Positions 52,717 to 62,926 of a DNA stretch of 64,000 nucleotides are shown here, in pieces. Numbering within the stretch: position 1 is the first letter of the stretch; the number at the start of each line of letters is the position of its first letter. The translations under genes were made by a program, and so were the position numbers. This stretch comes from Proteus mirabilis ATCC 29906 (GTDB lineage Bacteria; Pseudomonadota; Gammaproteobacteria; Enterobacterales; Enterobacteriaceae): positions 80,283 through 144,282 of the forward strand of contig NZ_GG668581.1 in the NCBI RefSeq assembly GCF_000160755.1. Direction: 5' to 3'. The notes beneath the pieces are model-generated. The model was not told where the DNA came from. It did no database searches and saw only the letters and a list, made by a program, of their open reading frames with translations.

Positions 52717-53688
52717 ATGAATTTAGAATCTATTATAAAACTCACATCCGCTGATATGGCTGCGGTAAATGACGCAATTCTTTACCAGCTTAATTCAGAT
52801 GTTTCTTTGATAAACCAGCTTGGTTACTACATCATTAGCGGTGGTGGTAAAAGGATCCGCCCAATGATCGCTGTTCTGACCGGCCGAGCTTTGGATTATC
52901 AAGGGGACAAACATATCTCTGTCGCCGCTTTAATTGAATTTATTCATACCGCAACATTATTGCACGACGATGTTGTTGATGAATCCGATATGCGTAGAGG
53001 CAAACAAACAGCTAATGCTGTGTTTGGTAATGCTGCAAGCGTGCTGGTAGGTGACTTTATTTATACACGATCTTTTCAGATGATGACGGATCTTGATTCC
53101 ATGCGCGTGCTAAAGCTGATGTCTAGCGCAACCAATGTGATCGCTGAAGGTGAAGTATTACAATTAATGAATTGTAACGATCCTGACATTACTGAAGATG
53201 ACTATATGCAAGTTATCTACAGTAAAACCGCCCGTTTATTTGAAGCTGCCTCTCATGCGTCAGCCATCCTCTGCGGAGCCACTCCAGAGCAAGAGAAAGC
53301 TTTCCAAGATTATGGTCGTTATCTTGGTACTGCATTCCAGCTGATTGACGATTTACTGGATTATGATGCAGATAATACCCAATTAGGTAAAAATACCGGT
53401 GACGATCTGGATGAAGGTAAACCTACTTTGCCTTTACTTCATGCCATGCACCATGGTAACGAAACAGAATCACAACTCATTCGTCAAGCCATTGAAAAAG
53501 GTAACGGCCGTCATTTACTCGACACTGTGTTAAAAACGATGAAACAGTGTGGCTCACTGGAATATACCCGCCAAAAAGCGGAAGAAGAAGCCGATAAAGC
53601 CATTGAGGCGTTAGCGATTATTCCTGATTCATCTTACAAAGATGCATTAATTGGCCTTGCGCACGTTGCTGTGCAACGACAATCGTAA
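52717..53688 (+). CDS. ispB: Octaprenyl diphosphate synthase
   Basis: A 323-residue trans-prenyltransferase that makes the C40 side chain of ubiquinone and menaquinone. The two aspartate-rich motifs are DDVVDESDMRRG (near 84) and DDLLDYDAD (near 211), with GGGKRIRP near residue 43. Length equals E. coli IspB. Functionally linked to the ubiTUV genes elsewhere in the window. Confidence 0.97.
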   Translation: MNLESIIKLTSADMAAVNDAILYQLNSDVSLINQLGYYIISGGGKRIRPMIAVLTGRALDYQGDKHISVAALIEFIHTATLLHDDVVDESDMRRGKQTANAVFGNAASVLVGDFIYTRSFQMMTDLDSMRVLKLMSSATNVIAEGEVLQLMNCNDPDITEDDYMQVIYSKTARLFEAASHASAILCGATPEQEKAFQDYGRYLGTAFQLIDDLLDYDADNTQLGKNTGDDLDEGKPTLPLLHAMHHGNETESQLIRQAIEKGNGRHLLDTVLKTMKQCGSLEYTRQKAEEEADKAIEALAIIPDSSYKDALIGLAHVAVQRQS

Positions 53689-53718
53689 TTTTCATACCTA
53701 AACCCCATAAAGTATGAG

Positions 53719-53758
53719 AAGCCCGTCAGAGCGACTATGTCGACTCTGGGGGGCTTTT
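53719..53758 (+). terminator. Terminator of ispB
   Basis: AAGCCC...CAGAGCGAC pairs imperfectly with GTCGACTCTG...GGGCTT, followed by a T run. The 3-prime end of the minus-strand gene at 53735 overlaps it. Confidence 0.75.
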
Positions 53759-54151
53759 TAATTTTTGAACCACTTCTTCATTTTCTCGTTCGATCTCTTC
53801 TTGATTGTCAGCATCAATATAGCTAATTAACTTAGCGAGACCTTCTCGTAAAACAAATTTTACGATTTTTTCACGCTCTGATTTTGTTAGCTGATAATAA
53901 GCTTCCACCCAGATAAGAAAGGCATCCTGACGCTTAGATAAATATTCTGCAGGAGGCTCATGCGCCGCTAACACACTCACCACCTCTTCAGGGAGGCTTT
54001 TAACCGAGTACTCAACGGCTTTACCTTGTACTCCACGCTTACGGCGATTTTCCCATCCTTCACGGCGTGCCATTAAATTGACCCCTTGTGGAGAATTAGG
54101 TAACCCTGCAAGCCCTACTAATTCTTTTGCTGTATACCATTCTTTTTTCAT
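53735..54151 (-). CDS. Mu-type winged-helix DNA-binding protein (paralogue A)
   Basis: A 138-residue protein whose first about 65 residues match the Mu-type HTH (HTH_Tnp_Mu_1) at the N-terminus of MuA transposase and in Mu repressor: EWYTAKELVGLAGLPNSPQGVNLMARREGW then KAVEYSVKSLPEE. There is no transposase catalytic domain. The C-terminal helix (KIVKFVLREGLAKLISYID) is shared with paralogue B. The last few codons (SPPEST) run into the ispB terminator, suggesting a recent or extended end. It may be a repressor. Divergent from sfsB. Confidence 0.82.
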   Translation of the reverse strand: MKKEWYTAKELVGLAGLPNSPQGVNLMARREGWENRRKRGVQGKAVEYSVKSLPEEVVSVLAAHEPPAEYLSKRQDAFLIWVEAYYQLTKSEREKIVKFVLREGLAKLISYIDADNQEEIERENEEVVQKLKSPPEST

Positions 54152-54229
54152 GATCTCATCTCACATTCAACTAAGAGGTTAGTCAGATATCGGTTGCGGA
54201 TAACGCAATAGCGCGTTCTTTAAAGTCGC

Positions 54230-54577
54230 TTAATCTTTGACGATCTTTTCTAAAAAACTTCTAATACCATCCCGCAAGATCAGCTCTGTTACTGTTTTTT
54301 GTTCACCATCATTAAGTTGTTGGAATGCTTTCACCCAGATAACGAGTGGCTCCTCTTTATTTAGTTTGTAATGTGCTAATGGTTCATAAAGCTCCAGAGC
54401 AATTAAAGTTTCTTCTGGTAAACAAGAGTAATGATATTCAACGCCATTTCCTTGTTTATTAGTTCTCTTTTGTTTTAACCAAGATTCACGTTTAGCTTTT
54501 GCATTTACACCTTGTGGTGATTTAGGTAATCCACCTATACCCGTCAATTCCATTGCCGTATACCACTCTTTTTTCAT
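54230..54577 (-). CDS. Mu-type winged-helix DNA-binding protein (paralogue B)
   Basis: A 115-residue tandem paralogue of the gene at 53735. It shares MKKEWYTA.EL.G..GLP.SPQGVN, then VEYHYSCLPEE, and a C-terminal TVTELILRDGIRSFLEKI. Like its neighbour it has only the DNA-binding part of the Mu family. It starts 185 bp from the divergent ner-like sfsB gene, across a nested inverted repeat. Probably an autoregulating repressor; targets unknown. Confidence 0.82.
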   Translation of the reverse strand: MKKEWYTAMELTGIGGLPKSPQGVNAKAKRESWLKQKRTNKQGNGVEYHYSCLPEETLIALELYEPLAHYKLNKEEPLVIWVKAFQQLNDGEQKTVTELILRDGIRSFLEKIVKD

Positions 54578-54670
54578 TACGTTTCTCTAAAATTGTTATC
54601 AACTTCAAAAAAGAAATTATTAAGAAAAAAATCAGAAATATTTTTAGAAAAATAATGTTATTTTATTTTC

Positions 54671-54719
54671 TAAATAATCAGTTTAATGCTTTTAAGCATT
54701 TCTAATAAACTGTTATTTA
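54671..54719. promoter_or_regulatory. Nested inverted repeat (probable operator) between Mu-like and ner-like genes
   Basis: The outer arms TAAATAATCAGTTTA (54671-54685) and TAAACTGTTATTTA (54706-54719) are inverted repeats with one extra base. Between them ATGCTT-TT-AAGCAT (54686-54699) is a perfect inner hairpin. It sits 44 bp before sfsB in the divergent region. Confidence 0.65.
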
Positions 54720-54762
54720 TACCACTAACACAGCATTTAATTTTATAGAAAAAGGATTAAAA

Positions 54763-55029
54763 ATGATTTCAAGGAAATCTGATTGGCATCCTGCCGATAT
54801 TATTGCCGCACTCAGAAAACGGGGCACAACACTGGCAGCCATCTCTCGCCAAGCTGGTTTAAGCTCTTCAACACTGGCTAATGCACTGTCACGCCCTTGG
54901 CCAAAAGGTGAGAAAATCATTGCTGACTTTCTAGGTGTAGCGCCTTCGGAAATTTGGCCCAGTCGTTATTTTCATCCTGAAACAGGAGAATTACTTGAAC
55001 GGAAGATACGCGACAAAACCAATAATTAA
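54763..55029 (+). CDS. sfsB: Ner-like DNA-binding regulator SfsB/Nlp
   Basis: An 88-residue lambda-repressor-like HTH protein. SDWHPADIIAALRKRGTTLAAISRQAGLSSSTLANAL is the helix-turn-helix region, and SEIWPSRY is typical of Ner/Nlp. E. coli sfsB also follows ispB, so this is a resident gene. AAAGGA precedes the ATG. Here it stands divergent from two Mu-type HTH genes, the same arrangement as ner and c in phage Mu. Confidence 0.88.
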   Translation: MISRKSDWHPADIIAALRKRGTTLAAISRQAGLSSSTLANALSRPWPKGEKIIADFLGVAPSEIWPSRYFHPETGELLERKIRDKTNN

Positions 55030-55059
55030 CTAATAATTACATATATTATAATTAATAAA

Positions 55060-55090
55060 AAAAACCGCTGATACACTATCAGCGGTTTTT
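55060..55090. terminator. Bidirectional terminator, sfsB and mdh
   Basis: A perfect 14-bp stem AAAAACCGCTGATA with TATCAGCGGTTTTT and a 3-nt loop lies between converging genes. Confidence 0.92.
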
Positions 55091-55129
55091 ATTTAAATTT
55101 ACATTATTTTAAAGCAAAAAAGTTATTTT

Positions 55130-56068
55130 TTATTTATTAATAAATTCTTCGCCAAGAATTATATCTTTTTTCAATACATCCAACATGCCATTAAGAGATT
55201 GTTTTTCAAAATCACTTAATTGACCGATTGGTAGATATTCTTCAACACCATTCTTACCTAAACGAACAGGTTGTGCAAAGAAACGGGCATGTTCACCATC
55301 GCCTTCGGTATAGGTGCATTCAATAACATCTTTTTCGCCATTTAAAGCACGGATCAATGAAAGACCAAAGCGCGCAGCTGCTTGTCCCATTGATAATGTG
55401 GCTGATCCGCCACCTGCTTTAGCTTCAACAACCTCAGTCCCCGCATTTTGAATACGTTTTGTTAATGCAGCAACTTCTTCATCAGTAAATGACACACCGG
55501 CTACTTGAGATAGCAAAGGAAGAATAGTGACACCTGAGTGTCCACCAATGACCGGAACATTCGTTGTTTGTGGATCTTTGCCTTTTAATTCAGCAACAAA
55601 AGTATTCGCACGGATAATATCTAGTGTTGTCACACCAAATAGGCGTTTTTTATCATAAACACCGGCTTTTTTCAGTACTTCAGCAGCGATAGCAACCGTA
55701 GTATTGACTGGATTAGTAATGATACCAATAAGCGCCTTAGGGCAGTTTTGTGCAACTTTTTCAATAAGATTACGCACGATCCCTGCATTTACATTGAAAA
55801 GATCAGAGCGATCCATACCCGGTTTACGGGCAACACCGGCAGAAATTAAAACAACATCTGCATCTTTTAATGCAGGAGAAGGATCTTCGCCAGCAAAACC
55901 TTTTACCCTTACTTGAGTAGGTATATGACTTAAGTCCGCTGCAACACCCGGTGTAACCGGAGCGATATCATATAAAGAGAGTTCACTACCAGCTGGAAGC
56001 TGATTTTTAAGAAGAAGTGCCAGTGCCTGACCAATACCACCCGCTGCACCGAGAACTGCTACTTTCAT
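55130..56068 (-). CDS. mdh: Malate dehydrogenase (NAD)
   Basis: A 312-residue TCA-cycle enzyme oxidising malate to oxaloacetate. The NAD-binding motif is [14 protein letters not shown] at the N-terminus. The substrate arginines are in [12 protein letters not shown], and the catalytic His is in IGGHSGVT (near 177). ATG 56068 has AAGGAG upstream; a longer ORF to 56149 lacks homology. Divergent from argR as in E. coli. Confidence 0.97.
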
Positions 56069-56454
56069 TCTGATACTCCTTAGTTTACGAGATAGTGGAA
56101 CGCCTTTGATATACTCACTATTACGCAACACACCTAGTAAAGAAAACAATTATTTAACAGCTATATTGCATAATAAGGCATTTGTAGTAAAAAATAATAC
56201 TTCGGTTATTCTAAACAAATTGCTTATCTGTTAATGAGATAGCGGGCACTCTTTTGAGAAATAATTCCAATAAATATCGCTAAGTGCTAAACGCGCTATC
56301 TCATATTGCATAATCATTTAAGATTATCATTTAGTTAACAAATTATTTACCTAATCAAGATTATCGCATTCAATATCGAGAAATAAAACTTTTTTGAGTT
56401 AACACACAAAAACACACATCAACCAAGAAGAGAAACAAGATTAACGGAGCTAAT

Positions 56455-56492
56455 GTTGCATAAAAATTCACTTCTCTGCATAATGTGCGAGT
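56455..56492 (+). promoter_or_regulatory. ARG boxes in the argR promoter
   Basis: Box 1 (56455-56472) contains TGCATAAAAATTCA, one mismatch from consensus. A weaker box 2 (56475-56492, TGCATAATGTGCGA) follows after 2 bp, the spacing known for the autoregulated E. coli argR operator. The rest of the 450-bp mdh-argR gap is AT-rich, with no further element recognised. Confidence 0.7.
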
Positions 56493-56515
56493 TATTGATA
56501 ACTCACTAAAGGTGA

Positions 56516-56989
<474 letters not shown>

Positions 56990-57019
56990 ATAGCGACTTC
57001 AGGAAAATAGGTCATAAAC

Positions 57020-57049
57020 AGTAAGCCACTGAAATTTCAGTGGCTTACT
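57020..57049. terminator. Bidirectional terminator, argR and mpl
   Basis: A perfect 30-bp palindrome beginning AGTAAGCCACTGAAA lies between converging genes. Confidence 0.85.
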
Positions 57050-57057
57050 TATTTAAA

Positions 57058-58437
57058 TTAATATTGATCCACAGATGATTTTGGTGTGGCTAATTTCGCC
57101 AGGAGTTTTTCATGTATACCACCAAAGCCACCATTGCTCATGATCAAAATATGATCACCCGGTTTAGCTTCTTTAGCAACCATCTCCACTAATGTGTCAA
57201 TATCCGTGCTCCAACGAGCAGGCTGTACACACTTCTCGGCAATATCACTGACTAACCATTGAATGTTAGGTGGCTGAAATAAGAAAACTTCATCAGCACG
57301 TCCCAATGCTGGGGCGATATCATCTTTACTGATCCCCATCTTCATCGTATTAGAGCGAGGTTCTAATACCGCAATAATACGTGCTGTTCCGCCAACTTTA
57401 CTACGTAACGCTTCAAGGGTTGCTAAAATCGCCGTAGGATGATGGGCAAAGTCATCATAAACACTCACTTGATTTACTTCACCCCGTAACTCTAAACGAC
57501 GACGGGCGTTAATAAATTTATTGAGTGCTGCGCATGCATCTACCGGTAATACACCAACGTGGTGAGCTGCCACAATGGCCATTAAGCCATTTTGCATATT
57601 GTGTTCACCCGAAAGTCCCCAACAAACCTCACCGACTTGCTCACCTTTATGGAACACTGCAAAGTGGCTACTGTCATTACTGATCTTTTTCGCCTGCCAA
57701 TCACCCGTCTCACCGGTGTACTCTTCCTCACTCCAACATCCCATACCAATGGTCTGTTTTAAGTTCAGATCGTTATCAGGCATGATAATTTTGCCACTGC
57801 CCGGCACAATACGGACTAAATGATGAAACTGTTTTTGAATCGCCGTTAAATCATCAAAAATATCCGCATGGTCGAATTCCAGATTATTTAAGATAAGCGT
57901 ACGTGGCGAGTAATGAACAAATTTAGAACGTTTATCAAAGAAAGCACTGTCATACTCATCAGCTTCAATAACAAAAAACGGGCTTTCCCCCAATTGTGCT
58001 GAAACTTGAAAGTTACCCGGCACACCACCAATTAAAAAACCAGGTTGATAACCACAATCTTCTAAAATCCAAGCCAGCATACCTGCCGTAGTCGTTTTAC
58101 CATGGGTACCCGCAACGGCCAAAACCCAACGCTCAGGCAAAATATAGTCATGTAACCATTGTGGCCCTGATGTGTAAGGCAATCCTTTTTCAAGTACCGC
58201 TTCAACACAAGGATTCCCTCGAGTCATCGCATTGCCAATAATCACCATGTCAGGAGCAGGTTCTAATTGTTGTGGATCATAACCTTCGATTAGCTCAATG
58301 CCTTGATTTTCCAATAATGTGCTCATTGGAGGATAAACATTTGCATCAGAGCCAGTTACTTTATGCCCTTTCGCTCGAGCTAAGATGGCAAGACTTCCCA
58401 TAAAGGTGCCACAAATACCAAGAATATGAATGTGCAT
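57058..58437 (-). CDS. mpl: Murein peptide ligase Mpl
   Basis: A 459-residue Mur-family ligase that attaches recycled L-Ala-gamma-D-Glu-meso-DAP tripeptide to UDP-MurNAc. The N-terminal Rossmann part is [14 protein letters not shown], the ATP loop is [13 protein letters not shown] (near 108-120), and [16 protein letters not shown] and [10 protein letters not shown] are typical Mur ligase motifs. Divergent from fbp. Confidence 0.96.
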   Translation of the reverse strand: MHIHILGICGTFMGSLAILARAKGHKVTGSDANVYPPMSTLLENQGIELIEGYDPQQLEPAPDMVIIGNAMTRGNPCVEAVLEKGLPYTSGPQWLHDYILPERWVLAVAGTHGKTTTAGMLAWILEDCGYQPGFLIGGVPGNFQVSAQLGESPFFVIEADEYDSAFFDKRSKFVHYSPRTLILNNLEFDHADIFDDLTAIQKQFHHLVRIVPGSGKIIMPDNDLNLKQTIGMGCWSEEEYTGETGDWQAKKISNDSSHFAVFHKGEQVGEVCWGLSGEHNMQNGLMAIVAAHHVGVLPVDACAALNKFINARRRLELRGEVNQVSVYDDFAHHPTAILATLEALRSKVGGTARIIAVLEPRSNTMKMGISKDDIAPALGRADEVFLFQPPNIQWLVSDIAEKCVQPARWSTDIDTLVEMVAKEAKPGDHILIMSNGGFGGIHEKLLAKLATPKSSVDQY

Positions 58438-58602
58438 GAATTTCTTTCCAATAGCATGAAGTTGGTCACTATTCTAACCATCAAAAAGCAGATTAGAAAC
58501 GGATTAACCTTTGAATCATGCGATTCTTTGGATAAACTTGCCACTAATAAGGAAACTTTTTTCCTTTTTATATTTTATCCATTCACATTCAGGACCCACG
58601 TC

Positions 58603-59610
58603 ATGAAAACATTAGGCGAATTTATCGTCGAGAAACAACAAGATTTTCCCCATGCAACTGGCGAATTAACGGCATTACTGTCAGCCATTAAGCTTGGGGC
58701 TAAAATTATTCACCGTGATATTAATAAAGCTGGGTTAGTCGATATTCTTGGCACTAACGGTGTTTCTAATGTTCAAGGTGAAGCCCAGATGAAACTGGAT
58801 CTTTACGCGAATGAGAAACTAAAAGCAGCACTTAAAGCTCGTGGTGAAGTTGCGGGGATCGGTTCGGAAGAAGAAGACGATATCGTTATCTTTGAAGGTG
58901 ATCGTGCGGAAAATGCCAAGTATGTGGTATTAATGGATCCATTGGATGGTTCTTCTAATATCGATGTAAACGTTTCCGTTGGTACTATTTTCTCTATTTA
59001 CCACCGTATTACGCCTATTGGCCAACCAGTGACACTAGATGATTTCCTGCAACCCGGTAATCGCCAAGTTGCTGCGGGTTATGTCGTTTATGGCTCATCT
59101 ACTATGTTGGTTTACACTACCGGTTGTGGTGTACATGCCTTTACTTACGATCCTTCTTTAGGGGTTTTCTGTTTATCTCACGAAAGTGTTCATTTTCCGC
59201 CTACCGGAAATATGTATTCAATCAATGAAGGTAACTACATTAAATTCCCATTAGGGGTAAAAAAATACATCAAGTATTGCCAAGAGCAGGATGCAACGAC
59301 TAACCGTCCTTATACAACTCGCTATATTGGCTCTTTGGTTGCGGATTTCCATCGTAACTTGCTCAAAGGGGGGATTTATATTTACCCAAGTACGGCAAGT
59401 CATCCAAATGGTAAATTACGCTTACTTTATGAATGCAATCCAATGGCATTCCTCGCGGAACAAGCGGGTGGTAAAGCCAGTAATGGTAAAGATCGTATTT
59501 TAGATATCAAACCAACAGAGTTGCACCAACGCATGCCATTCTTTGTGGGTACTAAAGCGATGGTCGAACAAGCAGAAGCATTTATGGCTCAATATCCAGA
59601 CGAAGAATAA
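58603..59610 (+). CDS. fbp: Fructose-1,6-bisphosphatase class 1
   Basis: A 335-residue gluconeogenic enzyme hydrolysing fructose-1,6-bisphosphate. Metal-site motifs are GSEEEDDIV (near 87-95) and the [12 protein letters not shown] stretch (near 112-123); [14 protein letters not shown] is near the C-terminus. ATG 58603 matches the family start ([12 protein letters not shown]). The ORF can be extended to 58426, but that stretch overlaps the mpl start and lacks homology. Confidence 0.96.
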   Translation: MKTLGEFIVEKQQDFPHATGELTALLSAIKLGAKIIHRDINKAGLVDILGTNGVSNVQGEAQMKLDLYANEKLKAALKARGEVAGIGSEEEDDIVIFEGDRAENAKYVVLMDPLDGSSNIDVNVSVGTIFSIYHRITPIGQPVTLDDFLQPGNRQVAAGYVVYGSSTMLVYTTGCGVHAFTYDPSLGVFCLSHESVHFPPTGNMYSINEGNYIKFPLGVKKYIKYCQEQDATTNRPYTTRYIGSLVADFHRNLLKGGIYIYPSTASHPNGKLRLLYECNPMAFLAEQAGGKASNGKDRILDIKPTELHQRMPFFVGTKAMVEQAEAFMAQYPDEE

Positions 59611-59635
59611 ATTTTCTTTTTGTCAGGATATAGTT

Positions 59636-59667
59636 AAACCGGGCTTAATTAACGCGTCCGGTTTTTT
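59636..59667 (+). terminator. Terminator of fbp
   Basis: AAACCGG (59636-59642) pairs with CCGGTTT (59658-59664), followed by Ts. Confidence 0.75.
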
Positions 59668-59809
59668 CATCTCCCAAAATAGCTAATTCGTGTATTTGTT
59701 GCTTATTTTTACCTCAAAAGGCAACCTGTACGGCAAAAAACGGGTATTGTTAAAAACTTTTCGCTATACTACGAGCCACGTCAAATTAATTTTTCATAGG
59801 AAATTTTTT

Positions 59810-60337
59810 ATGAGCCTGAATCATGTTCCTGCTGGTAAAGAACTACCAGAAGATATCTATGTTGTTATTGAAATTCCAGCCAATGCTGATCCAATCAAAT
59901 ACGAAGTTGATAAAGAAAGTGGTGCACTGTTCGTTGACCGTTTTATGTCAACAGCGATGTTCTACCCATGCAACTACGGTTACATCAACAACACATTATC
60001 TTTAGATGGTGATCCAGTAGACGTTCTGGTTCCAACTCCATACCCATTGCAACCAGGTTCAGTCATTCGTTGCCGTCCTGTTGGCGTACTGAAAATGACT
60101 GATGAATCAGGTGAAGATGCAAAACTGGTTGCAGTACCACACACCAAACTAAGTAAAGAATACGATCACATTAAAGATGTGAACGATCTACCTGAATTAT
60201 TAAAAGCTCAAATCAAACACTTCTTCGAACATTACAAAGATTTAGAATCTGGTAAATGGGTAAAAGTTGATGGTTGGGAAGGCGTAGAAGCGGCTAAAGC
60301 TGAAATTCTGTCTTCTTTTGAACGCGCAAAAAAATAA
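59810..60337 (+). CDS. ppa: Inorganic pyrophosphatase
   Basis: A 175-residue hexameric family I pyrophosphatase that hydrolyses PPi to drive biosynthesis. Motifs include the metal-binding [14 protein letters not shown] (near 65-78) and [12 protein letters not shown] 59810 has AGGA upstream and matches E. coli ([15 protein letters not shown]). A TATACT -10-like hexamer lies at about 59765-59770, but no matching -35 is clear. The in-frame extension to 59690 is rejected. Confidence 0.97.
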   Translation: MSLNHVPAGKELPEDIYVVIEIPANADPIKYEVDKESGALFVDRFMSTAMFYPCNYGYINNTLSLDGDPVDVLVPTPYPLQPGSVIRCRPVGVLKMTDESGEDAKLVAVPHTKLSKEYDHIKDVNDLPELLKAQIKHFFEHYKDLESGKWVKVDGWEGVEAAKAEILSSFERAKK

Positions 60338-60389
60338 TTCTGTGTCATTAGAATTAGCGTTGCTAAGTAATCCATTGGTTGCTTAGCCA

Positions 60390-60420
60390 AAATAAGCCCA
60401 CTTCAAATGTGGGCTTATTT
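60390..60420. terminator. Bidirectional terminator, ppa and MFS gene
   Basis: A 12-bp stem AAATAAGCCCAC with GTGGGCTTATTT and a 7-nt loop, with A/T tails, lies between converging genes. Confidence 0.9.
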
Positions 60421-60425
60421 TATGA

Positions 60426-61607
60426 TTATCTCTTTTTATGGTTTAACCGCATAATAAGCATTACGCCACTCACCAAGGTGATCGCCATAGCGATTATCAT
60501 CAATATATATACTGTCGAAATATTCCCTGTAGAGAAAAAGAGCAATCCCCCAACAATGGGCAAAATCAGTTGATTAAACAAAATAATCAGTGAGGAAATG
60601 CTAGCTAATTGTGTCACAGGAATAATTTCTATTCTTAACATCCGTAAAATATTCCCTGAAAAAACCTTACCAATAATGGATAGGGCATAAAAGAGAATAA
60701 AAGCCGTGATATCATGTTGAAAAATAACCAATAGAAAAGAACTTATTGTGATGATACAAATTGATAGAGACACTAATAATTTTCGATTTAAATAATGGGT
60801 TAGATAACCATATAAATAAGTTCCTATCACGCCACAGATCCCCGCAGAAATATCAATAAAGCCATAATATTTAATGGGTAAATTCATCGATTGGTCGATC
60901 AACGCCGCCCCACTCGACTCAATTAATCCATCAAACATATTATTGCCGATAGCAATTAAAATAGAAAAAACCAAAATAGGAGACGTAAAAATCACCACTA
61001 TCCTTTTCGTCACCTGTAATGTCTCTGTTAGGCTATGTAACTGAGTGGCAGATTGGCGCTGTTTTGGTACTAGGTAAAAGAACAAAAAGAACACGGCGTT
61101 AATGAAATAAAATAGACAGGGAATAATCAGTAAATAATGGTAACCATAATCAATAAATAACATACCGATTAATGGGCCAATGATCATGCCCAAAAAATCC
61201 ATTCGAGACATTATATTAATATGATGTTCTTTATGGCGACTCATCAAGGCAATAATTTTTTCATATGAAATCAGTGTCTGTGAATTACCAATAGAAATTA
61301 AGCTACCCACTAATCCAAAACTAATTGCAATAACTAAATCAGAGGAAAAATCTACTATTAATAAAAATAAACAACCGATAATTTTACAGCTATCGGAAAT
61401 AACAGAAACAGGACGGACACCTAGACCATCAATATATTGACCAATAAGCGGTATTAAAAAAATACGTGGTAACCACCATAAAGCGTATGTCAATCCCGCA
61501 TATTCAATGCTTGTTGTTAATTGATAAACAATAACAGGTGTCAAAAAAACCATTAGACCATCTGCACTTAATACCAAAAAAAGCATATAGAAAAAGACAA
61601 TACGCAT
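60426..61607 (-). CDS. MFS exporter-like protein of unknown operon
   Basis: A 393-residue protein with about 12 hydrophobic helices and a short central cytoplasmic loop with basic residues (PKQRQSATQLHS, about 182-195). QYIDGLGVRPV in the loop after helix 2 resembles the degenerate MFS motif of EntS-type exporters. Very rich in Ile/Leu and poor in GC. Eight bp separate it from the upstream double-cupin gene, so it is the last gene of that operon. The substrate is unknown; export of a small molecule or modified peptide is an inference. Confidence 0.8.
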   Translation of the reverse strand: MRIVFFYMLFLVLSADGLMVFLTPVIVYQLTTSIEYAGLTYALWWLPRIFLIPLIGQYIDGLGVRPVSVISDSCKIIGCLFLLIVDFSSDLVIAISFGLVGSLISIGNSQTLISYEKIIALMSRHKEHHINIMSRMDFLGMIIGPLIGMLFIDYGYHYLLIIPCLFYFINAVFFLFFYLVPKQRQSATQLHSLTETLQVTKRIVVIFTSPILVFSILIAIGNNMFDGLIESSGAALIDQSMNLPIKYYGFIDISAGICGVIGTYLYGYLTHYLNRKLLVSLSICIITISSFLLVIFQHDITAFILFYALSIIGKVFSGNILRMLRIEIIPVTQLASISSLIILFNQLILPIVGGLLFFSTGNISTVYILMIIAMAITLVSGVMLIMRLNHKKR

Positions 61608-61615
61608 AATAGAGG

Positions 61616-62908
61616 TTACACCTTTTCTTTAATTAATACTTTAATAGGCTGATTATTTTCATCATAAACAATAATTGATTTTGGGGTATGATGGGTGGGC
61701 TTATGTTTCATTAACGCTTGTTGTTTAGAAACAAGAAATTGATAATAGGTTAAATCTGCTGCTATTTTATTAACACGATAAGCTTGATAATTTTTATTAG
61801 CGATTTTCCAATCAATCACGTCATGACCCGGAATATATTCTTTTTCTTCGTCCAAATAGATAACAGGTCGATTCACAGTAATGATATTCGCCATATTAAA
61901 TAAGGCATGGGCAACACCACAGGGGATCACTAATTCAATATTGGGTGCCGGATCAAAAACCATTTCATCTTCATAAAATAGCGTAGGCGAATCTTCACGC
62001 ATATCCACCAGCTTAATAGTGATTTTACCCGAGGTATTTCCTAAAAAAGTTAAATGATCTTCTTGCCCTAAATGTAATCCATAAGAGTCGAAATCATAAG
62101 CCTCCTGACCATGTTCGACTAGATACATAGGGGATTGTCGCGTTAATGGGACAATGCCACTCTCTTTGCCCGTATGCAGGGTCGCCATTTCACGAAATTC
62201 AACACCTAAAATAGTGGATGTAGGTAATGACTGTTTTTGAACATCGGCTATTTTCTCTCGCAACCTTACATTAATTTCATCGCCATTATCTAAGCGAATT
62301 TTACGAGTTTCAGAGTGTAAAAATCGATGTTGGCTTAACCACTGCTGTTGTATCTCAGCAACTCGATAGTAGACCAGCGCCGAAGCTTCTTCTGTCATCG
62401 GCTCATAGCCTTCAATCTCATTAATATCGATATCTTCCGGCAGATTTATCACATCATTATTAGGTGACCAATTTAATGTTTCATTTGCTAATTGCTCGAT
62501 AGTAGGTAAAAAAAGAGAGTAGCTATTTAAGGTAAAAACATTTTCTAGATGGGAAAAAGTATGAGCAACTCCTGGGGGAATAATAAGTGTTCTTGCGGAT
62601 GATGGGGTTATCTCCAAACTTAATTCTGATTTAAATGTCGGTGAGTTTTTACGACAATCAATAAATTTAGCCAGTATCTTTTGTTTTTTATCACCTAAAA
62701 AGGTGAGTGTATCTTGCTGGCCAAGATGAATGCCATACTGCCCATATTTAAATTCGCTTTTACCGTGATAAACAATATTAATAGGATAGGTTGTTGCGAA
62801 AGGAATAACATAAGACTGATGTTTTCCATTATTCACTCGCCAGCGTTTAATCCAATGTAATCCGACAATATTAATATCTTTATTAAGTTCATTAATATCC
62901 TTATTCAC
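61616..62908 (-). CDS. Tandem RmlC-like double-cupin protein
   Basis: A 430-residue protein made of two diverged copies of a roughly 210-residue unit (about 1-222 and 223-430). Each unit has a dTDP-4-dehydrorhamnose 3,5-epimerase-like cupin: YG(I/L)HLGQ.D.LTFLG, D.R..SPT, I(P)PxGVAH followed by strands. Each also has a trailing helix and beta segment (YYRVAEIQQQ.../ YYQFLVSKQQ...). RmlC epimerises NDP-sugars, but no sugar-nucleotide genes are nearby and both catalytic sets look altered. Ribosome-binding site GGAG precedes the ATG. Function unknown. Confidence 0.75.
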   Translation of the reverse strand: MNKDINELNKDINIVGLHWIKRWRVNNGKHQSYVIPFATTYPINIVYHGKSEFKYGQYGIHLGQQDTLTFLGDKKQKILAKFIDCRKNSPTFKSELSLEITPSSARTLIIPPGVAHTFSHLENVFTLNSYSLFLPTIEQLANETLNWSPNNDVINLPEDIDINEIEGYEPMTEEASALVYYRVAEIQQQWLSQHRFLHSETRKIRLDNGDEINVRLREKIADVQKQSLPTSTILGVEFREMATLHTGKESGIVPLTRQSPMYLVEHGQEAYDFDSYGLHLGQEDHLTFLGNTSGKITIKLVDMREDSPTLFYEDEMVFDPAPNIELVIPCGVAHALFNMANIITVNRPVIYLDEEKEYIPGHDVIDWKIANKNYQAYRVNKIAADLTYYQFLVSKQQALMKHKPTHHTPKSIIVYDENNQPIKVLIKEKV

Positions 62909-62926
62909 TATTGTCTCCTTTTATTT

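Noticed and set aside
53735-54577. Mu-like prophage remnant with transposase
   Set aside because: Only the small DNA-binding domains are present. There are no catalytic DDE domain, MuB, structural genes or end repeats.
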